DNA from: Symbiodinium natans
Taxonomy: Eukaryota > Sar > Dinophyceae > Suessiales > Symbiodiniaceae
Reading direction: 5' to 3'
DNA length: 64,000 nt
Assembly: GCA_905221605.1 (NCBI GenBank)
Contig: CAJNDS010000569.1
Coordinates: 842,514-906,513, forward strand
Shown here: positions 39,350 to 48,478 of the stretch, one piece after another
How the letters are laid out: every line of letters begins with the position of its first letter
How positions within the stretch are numbered: position 1 is the stretch's first letter
Program-made: the position numbers and the translations under genes
Notes under the pieces: generated by a model
The model's input: the letters and a program-made list of their open reading frames with translations, nothing else
Databases searched by the model: none
What the model was told of the DNA's origin: nothing

Positions 39350-39695
39350 ATACACGGGGTACACGGGGTAGACGGGGTGCACGGGGTGTACGGGGGTGCG
39401 GGGTCCACGGGGTACACGGGGTACACGGGGCACACACGGGGTACACACGGGGTACACGGGGTGCACGGGGTACACGGGGTGCACGGGGTACACGGGGTAC
39501 ACGGGGTGCACGGGGTACACGGGGTACACGGGGTACACGGGGCACACGGGGTACACGGGGCACACGGGGTACACGGGGTGCACGGGGTACACGGGGTGCA
39601 CGGGGCACACGGGGTACACGGGGTGCACGGGGTATATACACGGGGTACACGGGGTACACGGGGCACACGGGGCACACAAGGTGCACGGGGTAGGT
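39350..39695. repeat. 9-mer minisatellite TACACGGGG
   Basis: About 38 copies of TACACGGGG with GCACACGGGG-type variants. The unit is a multiple of three, so all six frames stay open and produce spurious YTGYTG, VHGVHG, TRGTRG and CTPCTP proteins. Preceded by (TA)n at 39298-39316. Confidence 0.97.
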
Positions 39696-39864
39696 AATAT
39701 ACACGGGGCAAGACGGGCACGTCGTCCTGGGCTTAATAGGGTAAGGGGTTGCACGGACTACACGGGTTACATAGGGCACACGGCCCGCAGGTTTGCTTAT
39801 ATGGTACGGTGCCATGGCTGGGATCTCTGCAGACGGCCTTGAATGGTGTTCGAAGGCTCGTGTC

Positions 39865-39868
<4 letters not shown>

Positions 39869-39895
<27 letters not shown>

Positions 39896-39897
39896 AC
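39869..39897. repeat. (CT)n microsatellite
   Basis: About 14 CT units, with further CTCTCT/GATCT-rich sequence to 39995. Confidence 0.95.
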
Positions 39898-40342
39898 GTT
39901 ATAACTGATCTAGATCTATCTCTCTCAGATCTCGAGTCTCTCTGATCGATCTCTCTAGCTCTCGTATATAAAACCCTAAAACCCCGATCTCTCTCTCGCT
40001 CTCATGCCCACAGCTCGAAAGCTTGGCAGGCACCAAATGAAGAGGATCAAATCATTTTTGGGCCTGGAGGTCTACAAGTCGTATCAAAGCAAAGGAAAGA
40101 AACGAAGCGCCGCTAGACGAACTGGGCTCGGGATCTCGTGTGCGTGCAGCTTTTTCTTTTAATCCCTTAAACCCTAAACCCTAAACCCTAAACCCTCATG
40201 AACCCATTTCAGGCTGGAGGAAAAGATTTAAAGTCGAGTCAAGCCTATCCTGGCCTCTTTGCCCTCAAGGCAAGCGCTGGGTGCGAGAGTCGCTGCGTGT
40301 ACATGCATGATCTTTATAGCTGGCTGCGTCGGTCGATTGCAG

Positions 40343-40477
40343 GTAGCAGAGCTGTTCGATCAGCACTTGGCCCCGATTCGAGCAAATTTGCGCCACTGTA
40401 CCCACCGAGAACTGGTGGATGTGGGCAGCGATTCTGATGACTCCGGCTTGGAGTCTATTTTGTACCACGGAGACTGA
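40343..40477 (+). CDS. Exon with stop, uncharacterised (40.4 kb)
   Basis: Plus strand after GTCGATTGCAG: VAELFDQHLAPIRANLRHCT, HRELVDVGSDSDDSGLESIL, YHGD, TGA. Acidic Ser/Asp C-terminus. Protein-like; probably a terminal exon. Confidence 0.45.
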   Translation, partial: VAELFDQHLAPIRANLRHCTHRELVDVGSDSDDSGLESILYHGD

Positions 40478-40666
40478 TTTCTGATGGGACCGTCTCTCTA
40501 ATTTGTGCTGTGCTTCGACACGAGGACCGTGTACATGTCAGCTTAAACGCTTTCAAGGGGCAACCAAAAAATCCTGGACAGCGTGGGGCGGAATGGGAGC
40601 GTGTATCCCCGTGTATTTGCATGTAACCGGCTTCTCTGAGAAGGCTTTTCCGTGTATCAGCGTGTA

Positions 40667-40772
40667 CCCCCCCCCCCCCCCCCCCCACCCACCCCCACCC
40701 ACCCCCCCACCCCCCCACCCCCACCCCCCCCCCCCCCACCCCACCCCCACCCACCCCCACCCACCCACCAAC
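40667..40772. repeat. C-rich polypyrimidine tract (CCCCCACCCA)n
   Basis: About 100 bp of C runs broken by single A; gives artefactual Pro-rich and Gly/Trp-rich frames. Confidence 0.95.
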
Positions 40773-40901
40773 CGCGTGTATCCCGTGTATCCCGTGTATC
40801 TCGCGTATCCCCAAACCCATTTGCACGAATGTCTGGCCGAAGACATTTTGGGCCCATCGACTGCATCGACTGGGCATATCAAGGATCCTCTCTGATCCAA
40901 C

Positions 40902-42110
40902 ATGTCTGCGACTGACCCCCACATGCTGGAGGATGAATATGGCACGTATGTCGAGACATCACCCCGCTCTTATGTGCTGGTTGAGGCGAAGCAAGGCAAG
41001 GGCAAAAAAGGCAAAAGCAAAAAGGGTCACTGTGCCTCAGGCAAGGGAAGCAAAGGAAAGGAAAAGGGAAAGGTGGCCAACAGCAGCGAAGGACAGAAAG
41101 AGGCCGAGGCACTAGAGGAGACAAACAGCAAGGGCCACGGCAAGGAGAAGGGAAAGCTGAATCAAGACAACAGCCACGGCAAGGGGAAGGAGTCCAAGGG
41201 CAAGGGCCACCAGGAGAAGGGCAAAGGAAACAAGGGCAGGCCGGAGGGCCAGGACCAGGGAAAGGGAAAGGGAAAGGCAAAGGGAAAGGAGAAGGGGAAG
41301 GCGCACCTCGACGGTGTCAGCACCAGTCCAGACGAGTCCAGGAAGGGCCAGGAAAAGGGAAAGGGGAAGGCACACCGAGACGATGGCAGCACCAGGCCAG
41401 ACGAGTCCAGCAAGGGCCAGGAAAAGGGAAAGGGGAAGGGGAAGGAGAAGGGGAAGGCACACCGAGACGATGGCAGCACCAGGCCAAACGAGTCCAGCAA
41501 GGGCCAGGAAAAGGGAAAGGGGAAGGGGAAGGAGAAGGGGAAGGCACACCGAGACGATGGCAGCACCAGGCCAGACGAGTGCAGCAAGGGCCAGGAAAAG
41601 GGAAAGGTGAAGGGGAAGGAGAAGGGGAAGGCACACCTCGACGATGGCAGCACCAGGCCAGACGAGTCCAGCAAGGGGAAGGAGAAGGGGAAGGCACACC
41701 AAGACGATGGCAGCGCCAGGCCAGACGAGTCCAGCAAGGGCCAGGAAAAGGGAAAGGGGAAGGGGAAGGAGAAGGGGAAGGCACGCCGAGACGACAGCAG
41801 CGCCAGGCCAGATGAGTGCAGCAAGGGCATGGAGAAGGGCAAGAACAACCAGAAAGGAAAGGCCAAAGGCAAGGGCAGCAACGGAAATCCAGAGCACGCA
41901 AGCAACAATGGCCAGGCGGCACCAACCAATTCCCCAGCCCCAACGTCTGCAGTGGAGACCCCCGAACCAGCAAAGAGAAAGCAGCCAGCTTTCACGCCGA
42001 CCCCACCCACCGCTGTGAAGAAGCCCTGCCGGCAGCTATCCTTCGAAGACCGTGTTTCAGGCATGGATCGTGCAAACCATATATACAAAAAAACATGTCT
42101 GCAAACATAA
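40902..42110 (+). CDS. Lys/Gly-rich tandem-repeat protein (402 codons)
   Basis: ATG at 40902 in frame with a sensible N-terminus (MSATDPHMLEDEYGTYVETS, PRSYVLVEAKQ), then a KGKGKKGKSKK basic region, then seven tandem repeats (about residues 125-310) of a unit like KGKAHRDDGSTRPDESSKGQ followed by EKGKGKGKEKG. The C-terminus is different: PTNSPAPTSAVETPEPAKRK, TPTPPTAVKKPCRQLSFEDR. Repeat number varies at the DNA level (93-bp and shorter units). Probably disordered and nuclear or nucleic-acid associated; that is inference. The last residues (HIYKKTCLQT) may be intron read-through, since exons continue downstream. Confidence 0.68.
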   Translation: MSATDPHMLEDEYGTYVETSPRSYVLVEAKQGKGKKGKSKKGHCASGKGSKGKEKGKVANSSEGQKEAEALEETNSKGHGKEKGKLNQDNSHGKGKESKGKGHQEKGKGNKGRPEGQDQGKGKGKAKGKEKGKAHLDGVSTSPDESRKGQEKGKGKAHRDDGSTRPDESSKGQEKGKGKGKEKGKAHRDDGSTRPNESSKGQEKGKGKGKEKGKAHRDDGSTRPDECSKGQEKGKVKGKEKGKAHLDDGSTRPDESSKGKEKGKAHQDDGSARPDESSKGQEKGKGKGKEKGKARRDDSSARPDECSKGMEKGKNNQKGKAKGKGSNGNPEHASNNGQAAPTNSPAPTSAVETPEPAKRKQPAFTPTPPTAVKKPCRQLSFEDRVSGMDRANHIYKKTCLQT

Positions 42111-42470
42111 AGATTGCATGCCTGACTGCAGTCCATTCGACGACGTCGGGTTCAGATCACGACGACAGGAAGCTCCTTGGCTCAAAAAACTGTCATCGTG
42201 ACAAATGCATGCACACCTTCTAAACCCTATAAACTCCCTCAAACCCTAAACCCTCAACCCTAAATCCTAAACCCTAAACCGTGTCTGTCCAATAAGGGGC
42301 ATCCTTCGGAGGGGCACTACGCACGAGACCATGGTCAGCCAAGTGAGTGATGGAGAGGGTATGCTGGACATTCCCCCGCTGATCACTGGCCCCAACGAGG
42401 AAGCATCGTACACGTGATCTGATCGAAGCAGAACTCATGTTTTCATGTACTCTAGTTTCTTGCTCTGCAG

Positions 42471-42521
42471 GACGTACGGCCCTTAACTCCTGAGGAGGTG
42501 GAAAAGATCAAGGCTGACTGT
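42471..42521 (+). CDS. Small exon (17 codons) with GC donor
   Basis: Plus strand: TGCTCTGCAG|GAC, then DVRPLTPEEVEKIKADC, then TGT|GCATAGCCC. Phase 0 join to 42583 across a 61-nt intron with GC donor gives KADC|ALKTPGQIP. A GA donor two codons earlier (GCT|GAC) is an alternative. Confidence 0.5.
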
Positions 42522-42582
42522 GCATAGCCCTCGATCCCTTCATGTCTATATTTATGGGTTTTTTGCATGTCTCCTGATCCAG

Positions 42583-42672
42583 GCCCTGAAGACCCCCGGC
42601 CAAATCCCTTTGGTGCAGCGAAAGAAACTTAACGAGCGGCTTCGGAGAAGGATGAACAGTGGAAAGGGCCCG
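42583..42672 (+). CDS. Basic exon (30 codons)
   Basis: Plus strand: CTGATCCAG|GCC, then ALKTPGQIPLVQRKKLNERL then RRRMNSGKGP, then CCG|GTACCT (GT donor, phase 0). The next acceptor, ATGTCTGCAG, is at 42738. The frame of the exon from 42739 is uncertain. Confidence 0.52.
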
Positions 42673-42839
42673 GTACCTATACAAATGACTATCTATCTTG
42701 CACCCATGCATGCGTGGTTGAACACCACATGTCTGCAGTGCCGCCCCAATGCAAGGCTTGAAGCCAGGCCTCGTCCAGCAGTGGGCTGCCGCGAGCAGCC
42801 AAACGGAGAAGTGAGAACCTCAATATGTCCAGCACTAAA

Positions 42840-42945
42840 CCCGGCCCTAAACCCTTTTAACACTAAACCCTAAATAAACCCTATATCAACCCTAAACCCT
42901 AAAAACCCTTAACAAACCCTAAGCCCCAAAACCCTTAAACCAGAC
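42840..42945. repeat. Degenerate CCCTAAA tract
   Basis: CCCTAAA, CCCTTAA and ACCCTATA-like units in an intronic position of the plus-strand gene. Confidence 0.85.
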
Positions 42946-42986
42946 TCTGGACTCAGACTATATCACTGATGCCGTTGGCGACTCAG

Positions 42987-43085
42987 GTTTGCTTACCTGA
43001 AAGCCTTCATGCTCGACAGAGATATGGGTGCGATCGACATCTCCCCGTATTTTGAGGAGCTGCTGGACAGAAATTATGCATTCTG
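42987..43085 (+). CDS. Exon FAYLKAFMLDRDMGAIDISP
   Basis: Plus strand: GGCGACTCAG|G, then FAYLKAFMLDRDMGAIDISP then YFEELLDRNYAFW. A stop follows immediately unless spliced. A GA donor (TG|GAGCTGAAG) restores the frame to the exon at 43139 in phase 2 (…YAFW|LAEAASKEKF). The F-L-D...ISPYFEELL pattern is protein-like. Confidence 0.5.
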
Positions 43086-43138
43086 GAGCTGAAGCATAAT
43101 GTAGCTACGTATATGTGTGCTCATGCATGCATGCTAAG

Positions 43139-43268
43139 GCTGGCTGAAGCCGCTTCCAAGGAGAAGTTCAGTGAGCTACCTCTCTGTATCTTGCAAGACC
43201 AGTACAAGAGCAAGGAGGGCCAGAAGTTTTTGGCCGGCCTTCTTGAGAGCACCTCCGTTTGCAAGCAA
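43139..43268 (+). CDS. Exon KEKFSELPLCILQDQYKSKE
   Basis: Plus strand after ATGCTAAG: LAEAASKEKFSELPLCILQD, QYKSKEGQKFLAGLLESTSV, CK. The donor may be GC (AA|GCAAAG). Probably the same gene as 42987-43085. Confidence 0.5.
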
Positions 43269-43485
43269 AGTTGTTTCATGTTATGGCGCTGCATGTTATG
43301 AGTCAAGCTTTATGCTCGATCTGGAACTAAGAACAGCAGGGACGCGCGCACCCACAAGCGCCGGACAATCCAAGCATGCGGCTCTACAAGGTCTACGTCA
43401 CCACCGACCACACAAGCAACCTGGTCGCGCAGATGTTTATAAACACGCCCCAGAATTCCTGAACTTGCAAACCTCACAGAGCTTC

Positions 43486-43690
43486 GATGCAAGCTTCCAG
43501 CGGACTCGACCAGGTAAGAATGCCACGCGCGTGGGCCAGCGCATGTCTTCCTCGACTGCTGCAACAAGCAAGGCGGATCGGGCTGCTGTGGTCGAGGCAT
43601 TGGAGGCAAAGACTGCTACAGCCTGGTCGAGGAATGGGTTGGGTGGTGGGGCGAAAGCCAAGCCTAGCAAGAAGGTCGACAAGGAGAGGT
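43486..43690 (+). CDS. Ala/Lys-rich exon (43.6 kb)
   Basis: Plus frame reading RTRPGKNATRVGQRMSSSTA, ATSKADRAAVVEALEAKTAT, AWSRNGLGGGAKAKPSKKVD, KERFA. CCAG|GTAAGA at 43504 could be a donor, in which case the exon is split. Downstream, ADKEKKDFERDHAARLA at about 43752-43805 is another small exon candidate. Confidence 0.42.
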
Positions 43691-44073
43691 TTGCGTTTGT
43701 GAATGCCTGTTTGTGTTGCTCGAATTTAGAGCACATGCGTATATAGAAGCTAGACCCAGGAGATGAGTATGGCAGACAAGGAGAAGAAAGACTTTGAGAG
43801 GGACCACGCTGCGCGCCTTGCCTAGAAAATGTGAATCGGGTTCATGCTGCCTGCCCATATGGGATTGCATGTGTCTATTCCTGGTAAGGATCCGCACATT
43901 GGGTGACAAGGCATGCACAGTCGCCGGCACTATGACCAAGTTGAAGATGAGAAACACAAAGGTCCGGGGCTTTATAGTGTAGAATCTACCAAAGCCTTTC
44001 CTAAACCCTAAACCCTACAATTGTCGGTCCCAGCTCTAAACCACCGAAGCCCTGAAGATGCCAAGCACACCAG

Positions 44074-44721
44074 GACAGCCTGGACAACCTGCAGAAGATC
44101 TCCGACCAATGCTATGCCCTGCACGCTGAGTCACTTGATACGAATTCAGGTTTTCATGTCTTACTAGTTGAGATCAGTACGAGGAAATACATTGAGCACC
44201 TGAGGGTCCGCGCCATGATCTTCCTCCCAACGCCTATCGAAGATTGCAAGAAATTCCTCGATAACCGCAAGAAGAAGCTTCAGGACGCAATTCTACTTGT
44301 TCGAAGTAGATAAACCCTAAACTCTAAACCCTAAACCCTAAACCCTAAACCCTAAACCTGAAAGTCCGACTCTATAGCGACCCTCGGTGCAGGAGTACCA
44401 GGAGGCTGTCGTCGAAGCAGAGACCACGGTGCAAGCGCACGAGCGCAGTGCCTTGGATCGATGAATATATGTGCGCGTGATACTTCCAAGACCTATATCT
44501 CTTGGATGGTGATGTTGGTCGAAGATTTATACGTCTCAGGACTTGCGGCAGAAGAGAGGAAGAGAGAGAAGGCGAAGCAGAAGGAGTTGGAGAAGCAGAA
44601 AAAGGTTGCCCAGACCGATGCTGAGGATCAGGAAGCTGATGAAGGAGAGGAGGAGGAAGAGCAAGAGGAAGATGAAGAGGTGGAAGAGTTGCCGCCCGCC
44701 AAAAGGCGGCGGGGCAAGTGA
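44074..44721 (+). CDS. Reconstructed 3' end of a plus-strand gene: four exons, three tiny introns
   Basis: Exons 44074-44129, 44178-44298, 44393-44448 and 44540-44721 join in frame: DSLDNLQKISDQCYALHAD, TRKYIEHLRVRAMIFLPTPI, EDCKKFLDNRKKKLQDAILL, EYQEAVVEAETTVQAHER, LAAEERKREKAKQKELEKQK, an acidic run, then LPPAKRRRGK and TGA. Introns are 48, 94 and 91 nt with GT donors. The product is a charged coiled coil ending in a basic KRRRGK tail like a nuclear localisation signal (inference). It may be the end of the gene that starts with the repeat protein at 40902. Confidence 0.6.
44299..44392 (+). other. 94-nt intron that is about half CCCTAAA repeat
   Basis: Between CTACTT|GTTCGAAG and CGGTGCAG|GAG. 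Units at 44312-44360 are CCCTAAA (with one CTCTAAA). The borders are set by the coding frames on both sides. Confidence 0.55.
44449..44539 (+). other. 91-nt intron beginning GTGCCTTGGATC
   Basis: Bounded by GAGCGCA|GTGCC and CGTCTCAG|GAC, with the split codon AGA restored. It shares its first 12 nt and its CTCAG|GAC end with the intron at 46471-46575. Confidence 0.6.
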
Positions 44722-45129
44722 AGCTCAAGATGAGCTGGGGCCAGGTTTGTCTATCTGCTTGTTGTGCGGTGTGTGATGCGAAACAATACATTTCTCATAA
44801 CGCACCCATTCTACAACACAAGGGTTTCAGGGGTCGAAGATCACACGGCTACCGCATCTAGATCGAGCAGAGTAGTTGCAAACCTCACGATATATGCGGT
44901 GATGGATTGCCATCACGTGGGGCGCAGGATTTCAGGTGCAGCTTCGAACCAAATTCCGAAAGAAGCTCGAAAACGATCACAACTGCCAGGGCATAAGTCC
45001 GGCCGTGTGGCATGTCCCATGCAGCAACCACGTCCGTTGCTGATTTCCTCGCAGCATGGTTTACTTTGTATGGACAGGGCTATCTATTGGTTGGCATCGT
45101 GAACACACAGGCCTCCAAGGATTAACTCC

Positions 45130-45325
45130 TAAACCTAGAACCCATATAAGCCCTAAAAACTTAACCCAAACCCCAACTCGTATAAGGGTCGAATCCTAAA
45201 CTTTTGAACCCCACCCTAAACCGTAAACACTAAACAAGACCACCCTAAACCCTAATCCCTTAACCCTCAACCCTATAACCCTATAACCCTAAACCCTAAA
45301 CCCTAAACCCTAAACCCTATATGCT
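45130..45325. repeat. Degenerate CCCTAAA region
   Basis: CCCTAAA, CCCTATAA and CCCATATAAG variants, ending in four clean CCCTAAA units. Separates the charged-coil gene from the next plus-strand gene. Confidence 0.85.
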
Positions 45326-45384
45326 TCATCAAAGCAAAAGTGAAGAACCGCAACATATATTGGATTTTGCATGCTGACCTGCAA

Positions 45385-45680
45385 TGGACCTGCGGCTGGT
45401 CAATGGGCCACTAACTTCGTTCAGGAAACTGTGGATGATGCTTTGAGGCTTTTGAGTCAAGGGCAGGCTGGGCATTTTTCATGGTTGGCGCTGCCCGAAT
45501 CTGATCCCGAGACAGAAAATACCCTCTTCACACCCCAACCCTTGATTGTGCGCGGCGAGGTGCCACTGAGCCAGCTATCGACAGTCCTGGGCCGATTGCG
45601 AAATCTACCGCATGATCTAGTCCCGATGCTTGGCTGCTACGCTGTTGGTGAATTAAGGCATAGTTCATGTGCTGGCATGT
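45385..45680 (+). CDS. First visible exon of the LRIYGDGAE-family gene
   Basis: Plus strand: AAGQWATNFVQETVDDALRL, LSQGQAGHFSWLALPESDPE, TENTLFTPQPLIVRGEVPLS, QLSTVLGRLRNLPHDLVPML. Protein-like throughout; start and donor unclear. Confidence 0.48.
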
Positions 45681-46087
45681 AGAACACACACAAGGGCAGA
45701 CCTACTTCAGCTGGCTTTCTCCTTTGGTGCTGCTGATGCTGGCTCATGGGGTTCCTTCCGGGCCCTAAGACAGTGGTTCGATCGGCAGCCCTGGGGACGC
45801 TCGCTGAACATTTGTTTGGGGTTTGTACGGATTTAACTAGGGACCGTGTATAATTTTTCCTACAGTCGATAGGATCTAAGGGTTTCTCAATGACTACATG
45901 TTGAGGGGTTACTTTAGGGTTCTAAATATAGGGCTGGGTTGGGGTTTGGGTTTTGGGTTTGGGGTTGGTGGTTTCGATTGGTCTCTGGTTTCCCGCCATC
46001 TAAGGACAGGTCTTGCCGAAGCCTTTCACGCATCTCCGCTTTCTAGATATAAAATACATTATGTATTGCCACACACGTGTGGAATGT

Positions 46088-46345
46088 CCCTGTCGATATA
46101 TATCTGAGGGTGCAACTGATCTCTGCGGCTTGGCCTTTTTGGGGTAGTGCTTTAAAAAACACGTTTAATGACTGGTGGGTTTTGTATTGGGGGCCTGAGG
46201 AATATGAAGATGCACATGGTAACCTCGTGAAGAAGGAGGGTCCCCATGATATGCTTTTGCCGCATGACATCCTGGCCAGTCTCTACAAATCTGGTTCAAT
46301 GCACATGCTGATTGGGCATGGGTCTGCCGCTGGTCTTGAAAGCTA
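46088..46345 (+). CDS. Exon with aromatic core, same gene region
   Basis: Plus strand: RVQLISAAWPFWGSALKNTF, NDWWVLYWGPEEYEDAHGNL, VKKEGPHDMLLPHDILASLY, KSGSMHMLIGHGSAAG. A stop ends the frame unless a donor precedes it. Confidence 0.48.
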
Positions 46346-46410
46346 GACCATTCCAAGTTGAATGTGCCCTCAATTTATCTGGAACTTAAAGCTCCCAAGC
46401 CAAGGCGCTC

Positions 46411-46651
46411 GTCGAATATTGGCAGTCGCAGTCCTCGACAGAATGGTTCCAGCAGCATCCTCATCTGCAGGTGCCTTGGATCTTGAGGTATATATAGACG
46501 ATCGAATTGTTTAGCCTCGTCTCTAGTCTTGACTCCAGTTTTAGATCTTGGTGATTTACTGCCCCTTAAACTCAGGACCCAAATGCTCTGCCTTATGCTG
46601 TTCCTCTTCGGATATATGGTGATGGTGCTGAAGCAACAAGTGTCTTATTCT
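46411..46651 (+). CDS. Two exons joined over a GTGCCTTGGATC intron
   Basis: Exon 46411-46470 codes for KALVEYWQSQSSTEWFQQHP then HLQ; after the 105-nt intron 46471-46575 the second reads DPNALPYAVPLRIYGDGAE. I recognise PLRxYGDGAE from memory as a motif of a large uncharacterised dinoflagellate family (unchecked). The second exon probably ends at GAA|GCAACAAG (GC donor). Confidence 0.55.
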
Positions 46652-46699
46652 GAAACATATGACATATAAGGAGTGTCAATCTGCCCTTTGCTCGATCTG

Positions 46700-46956
46700 G
46701 TGCTTTCTTCGTGCATCCAAGAACGCCAAAAGTTCGAGATTTTCTTGCTACTGCCTGCGGTCGACACAGAAACTTCGTCGACTTGGCGGTCTCGATTCTT
46801 GTTACTCGGTCGCAGGTAATACGTACACAGGGCTACCATGCATGTTCGAACCCAGAAGTCTCGACCTGAGGCTGTCATGCATGAACATGTCCTACCACGG
46901 GAGCCAGTCCCGAGATACCATCCTGCAAGTCATCGAATGGAGTTTTGAAGCTCTTG
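46700..46956 (+). CDS. FEIFLLLPAVDTETSSTWRS and WSFEAL exons
   Basis: Plus strand: QRQKFEIFLLLPAVDTETSS then TWRSRFLLLGR up to GTCGCAG|GTAATACG (donor at about 46815), then after an unresolved acceptor SRDTILQVIEWSFEALG ending at CTTG|GACCCT. Order and motifs agree with the family recalled above. Confidence 0.52.
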
Positions 46957-47025
46957 GACCCTCGACTGTGTGGAGGGTCAGTGCCTGAAACCTTTGAACA
47001 TCTTTGAACCGTCGATCTTTATAAG

Positions 47026-47208
47026 GTAAGGGGGAGCACCCCGCGTGCGACCCGTGGGGACGACCTTTTACGTCTTCCTACTGTCCGCAGCGCCGCAAGC
47101 TGGCAGGCTGCAAGTTGGCTGGCGGCTTCTTTGGGGTGTTCGACGGGGTCCAAGCGGACCAGGAGTTTTTGAAGAAAACCTTTCAGTTGCAGCGAACCTC
47201 GTTCAGCA
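47026..47208 (+). CDS. GRPF…KLAGGFFGVFDG exon
   Basis: Plus strand: GKGEHPACDPWGRPFTSSYC, PQRRKLAGCKLAGGFFGVFD, GVQADQEFLKKTFQLQRTSF, S, then a GT donor (CATG|GTCGAAC). The upstream intron 46957-47025 (69 nt) has a GA donor: only that join gives FEALGKGEHPACDPWG. The exon strengthens the family assignment. Confidence 0.6.
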
Positions 47209-47544
47209 CATGGTCGAACTAATTCCTAGGGGGTTGTTTTCGATCTGCAGTGTATACACACACACCTCTAAACGCAGAACCCTTAGATGTTCGTAGCCCA
47301 CTCAAGACTGTAGCTTGCCTCGGACTTTATACAACAATTCCTCTCCAACCGCCAAACCCTGCCCCATCAACCCTACAAACACCTCTGCGCTGAAGATGCG
47401 CGCACCAAACTCAAAAACCAGGCGACTATTCGCGCAAGGCCGTGTGTCATTTGTGCCAGGCCAGCTTGGCGGTTCCAGGAAAGTCTCAGCTTCAGGGTTG
47501 GCTTCCCTTATAAGAAGGTCTCCTGAGAATGGTTCAAGCTGTTG

Positions 47545-47618
47545 TGGCTTAATCCCGAAGGCCCTTCATTGGATTGAAGCAGATGATGATCCCAACATGT
47601 TGTACACGAACTTTGGCA
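47545..47618 (+). CDS. Exon cut by the assembly gap
   Basis: Plus strand: LIPKALHWIEADDDPNMLYT then NFG, running into the N run. It continues the same gene; the remainder is lost in the gap. Confidence 0.5.
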
Positions 47619-47718
47619 NNNNNNNNNNNNNNNNNNNNNNNNNNNNNNNNNNNNNNNNNNNNNNNNNNNNNNNNNNNNNNNNNNNNNNNNNNNNNNNNNN
47701 NNNNNNNNNNNNNNNNNN
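47619..47718. other. 100-N scaffold gap
   Basis: Exactly 100 N, a conventional unknown-size gap. Translations across it are meaningless. Confidence 1.
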
Positions 47719-47932
47719 AGCTGCCAGCCCCCCCCCCCCAACTCTCGACTCGAGCCCGTTTCCATGAGGAAAAGCCGCACAAAGCTGCACCTTGTGCGCC
47801 ATCCCCCATGGTCCCCATCGGGTAGCCCGACTTTGCACCCCTCGGCCTCAGCTCAGCAAAACCTTCGCAAGGCCGTCCCTGCCAAGCTTTGACCCGTTTA
47901 ACACGTGGACGTCTGTTAGAATCTGTTCGAAC
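47719..47932. repeat. Duplicated segment A, copy 1
   Basis: 214 bp from AGCTGCCAGCC to CTGTTCGAAC, identical to 49390-49604 except for one C in the C run. Its left end is the gap. Confidence 0.95.
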
Positions 47933-48478
47933 TTGGGGGTGAGGGCCTGGGACGAAAGCTAGTTAAGGTACCCCCACGGAAGTTAAGGTACCCCCACGGA
48001 AGAGCTTCCGTCAACATGGCATCAACTACGCAGCAGGACAAGCACACGCAAAGGCAGCAGGCCGTGTTGGTGTGTTGCTTTGCTCTGCGGTGTTTTAGCA
48101 TCTTCCGGTGGGCTCTTTTTTGAAACGCATGACACCACAACAGATGTTGCACTCACCAGGCGAAGTCTGAAGTCGGTCCAATCCAGCTTTGAGGGACGCC
48201 GGACTCAAGTCAACATCAAGGCTTCTGAGTCTTTTCTTGGGGACTTGGGGGGCTTTTCTAGGGCCTGGGATCCACAGAAAACGGCGTTCATTTGCACCCA
48301 ATATACGAAAGAAATGAACGCCAGCCCGTTTCCCCAAAACCTGTGTTTGCCACCCGGAAACCGACCGGGTTTGCTGCGTTTCGTGGAGGAGCCTCTGGGG
48401 GCCCTGTATACCCATCAGGTTGTAAGCTTCGCTTAAGCAAGATACTCCGCTAGCTCCTCAGGGGCTAGCTTTCGTGAC
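47933..48478. other. 546-bp segment present in one copy only of a duplication
   Basis: Lies between segments A and B here but is absent from the second copy, where A and B abut. Near its ends it has an 11-bp inverted repeat, ACGAAAGCTAG (47951-47961) and CTAGCTTTCGT (48465-48475). It also holds a tandem 20-bp duplication GTTAAGGTACCCCCACGGAA at 47962-48001. No gene recognised in it. Confidence 0.7.

Noticed and set aside
39179-39842. Long Gly/His/Val/Tyr repeat proteins on both strands
   Set aside because: Produced by a 9-mer minisatellite that keeps all frames open; no start, splice or composition support.
41112-42136. Large hydrophobic or Pro/Phe-rich proteins antisense to the KGK-repeat gene
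   Set aside because: Antisense shadows of a low-complexity Lys/Gly/Glu-coding repeat.
47315-47838. Proteins spanning the N run
   Set aside because: The 100-N gap has unknown true length, so frames across it are meaningless.
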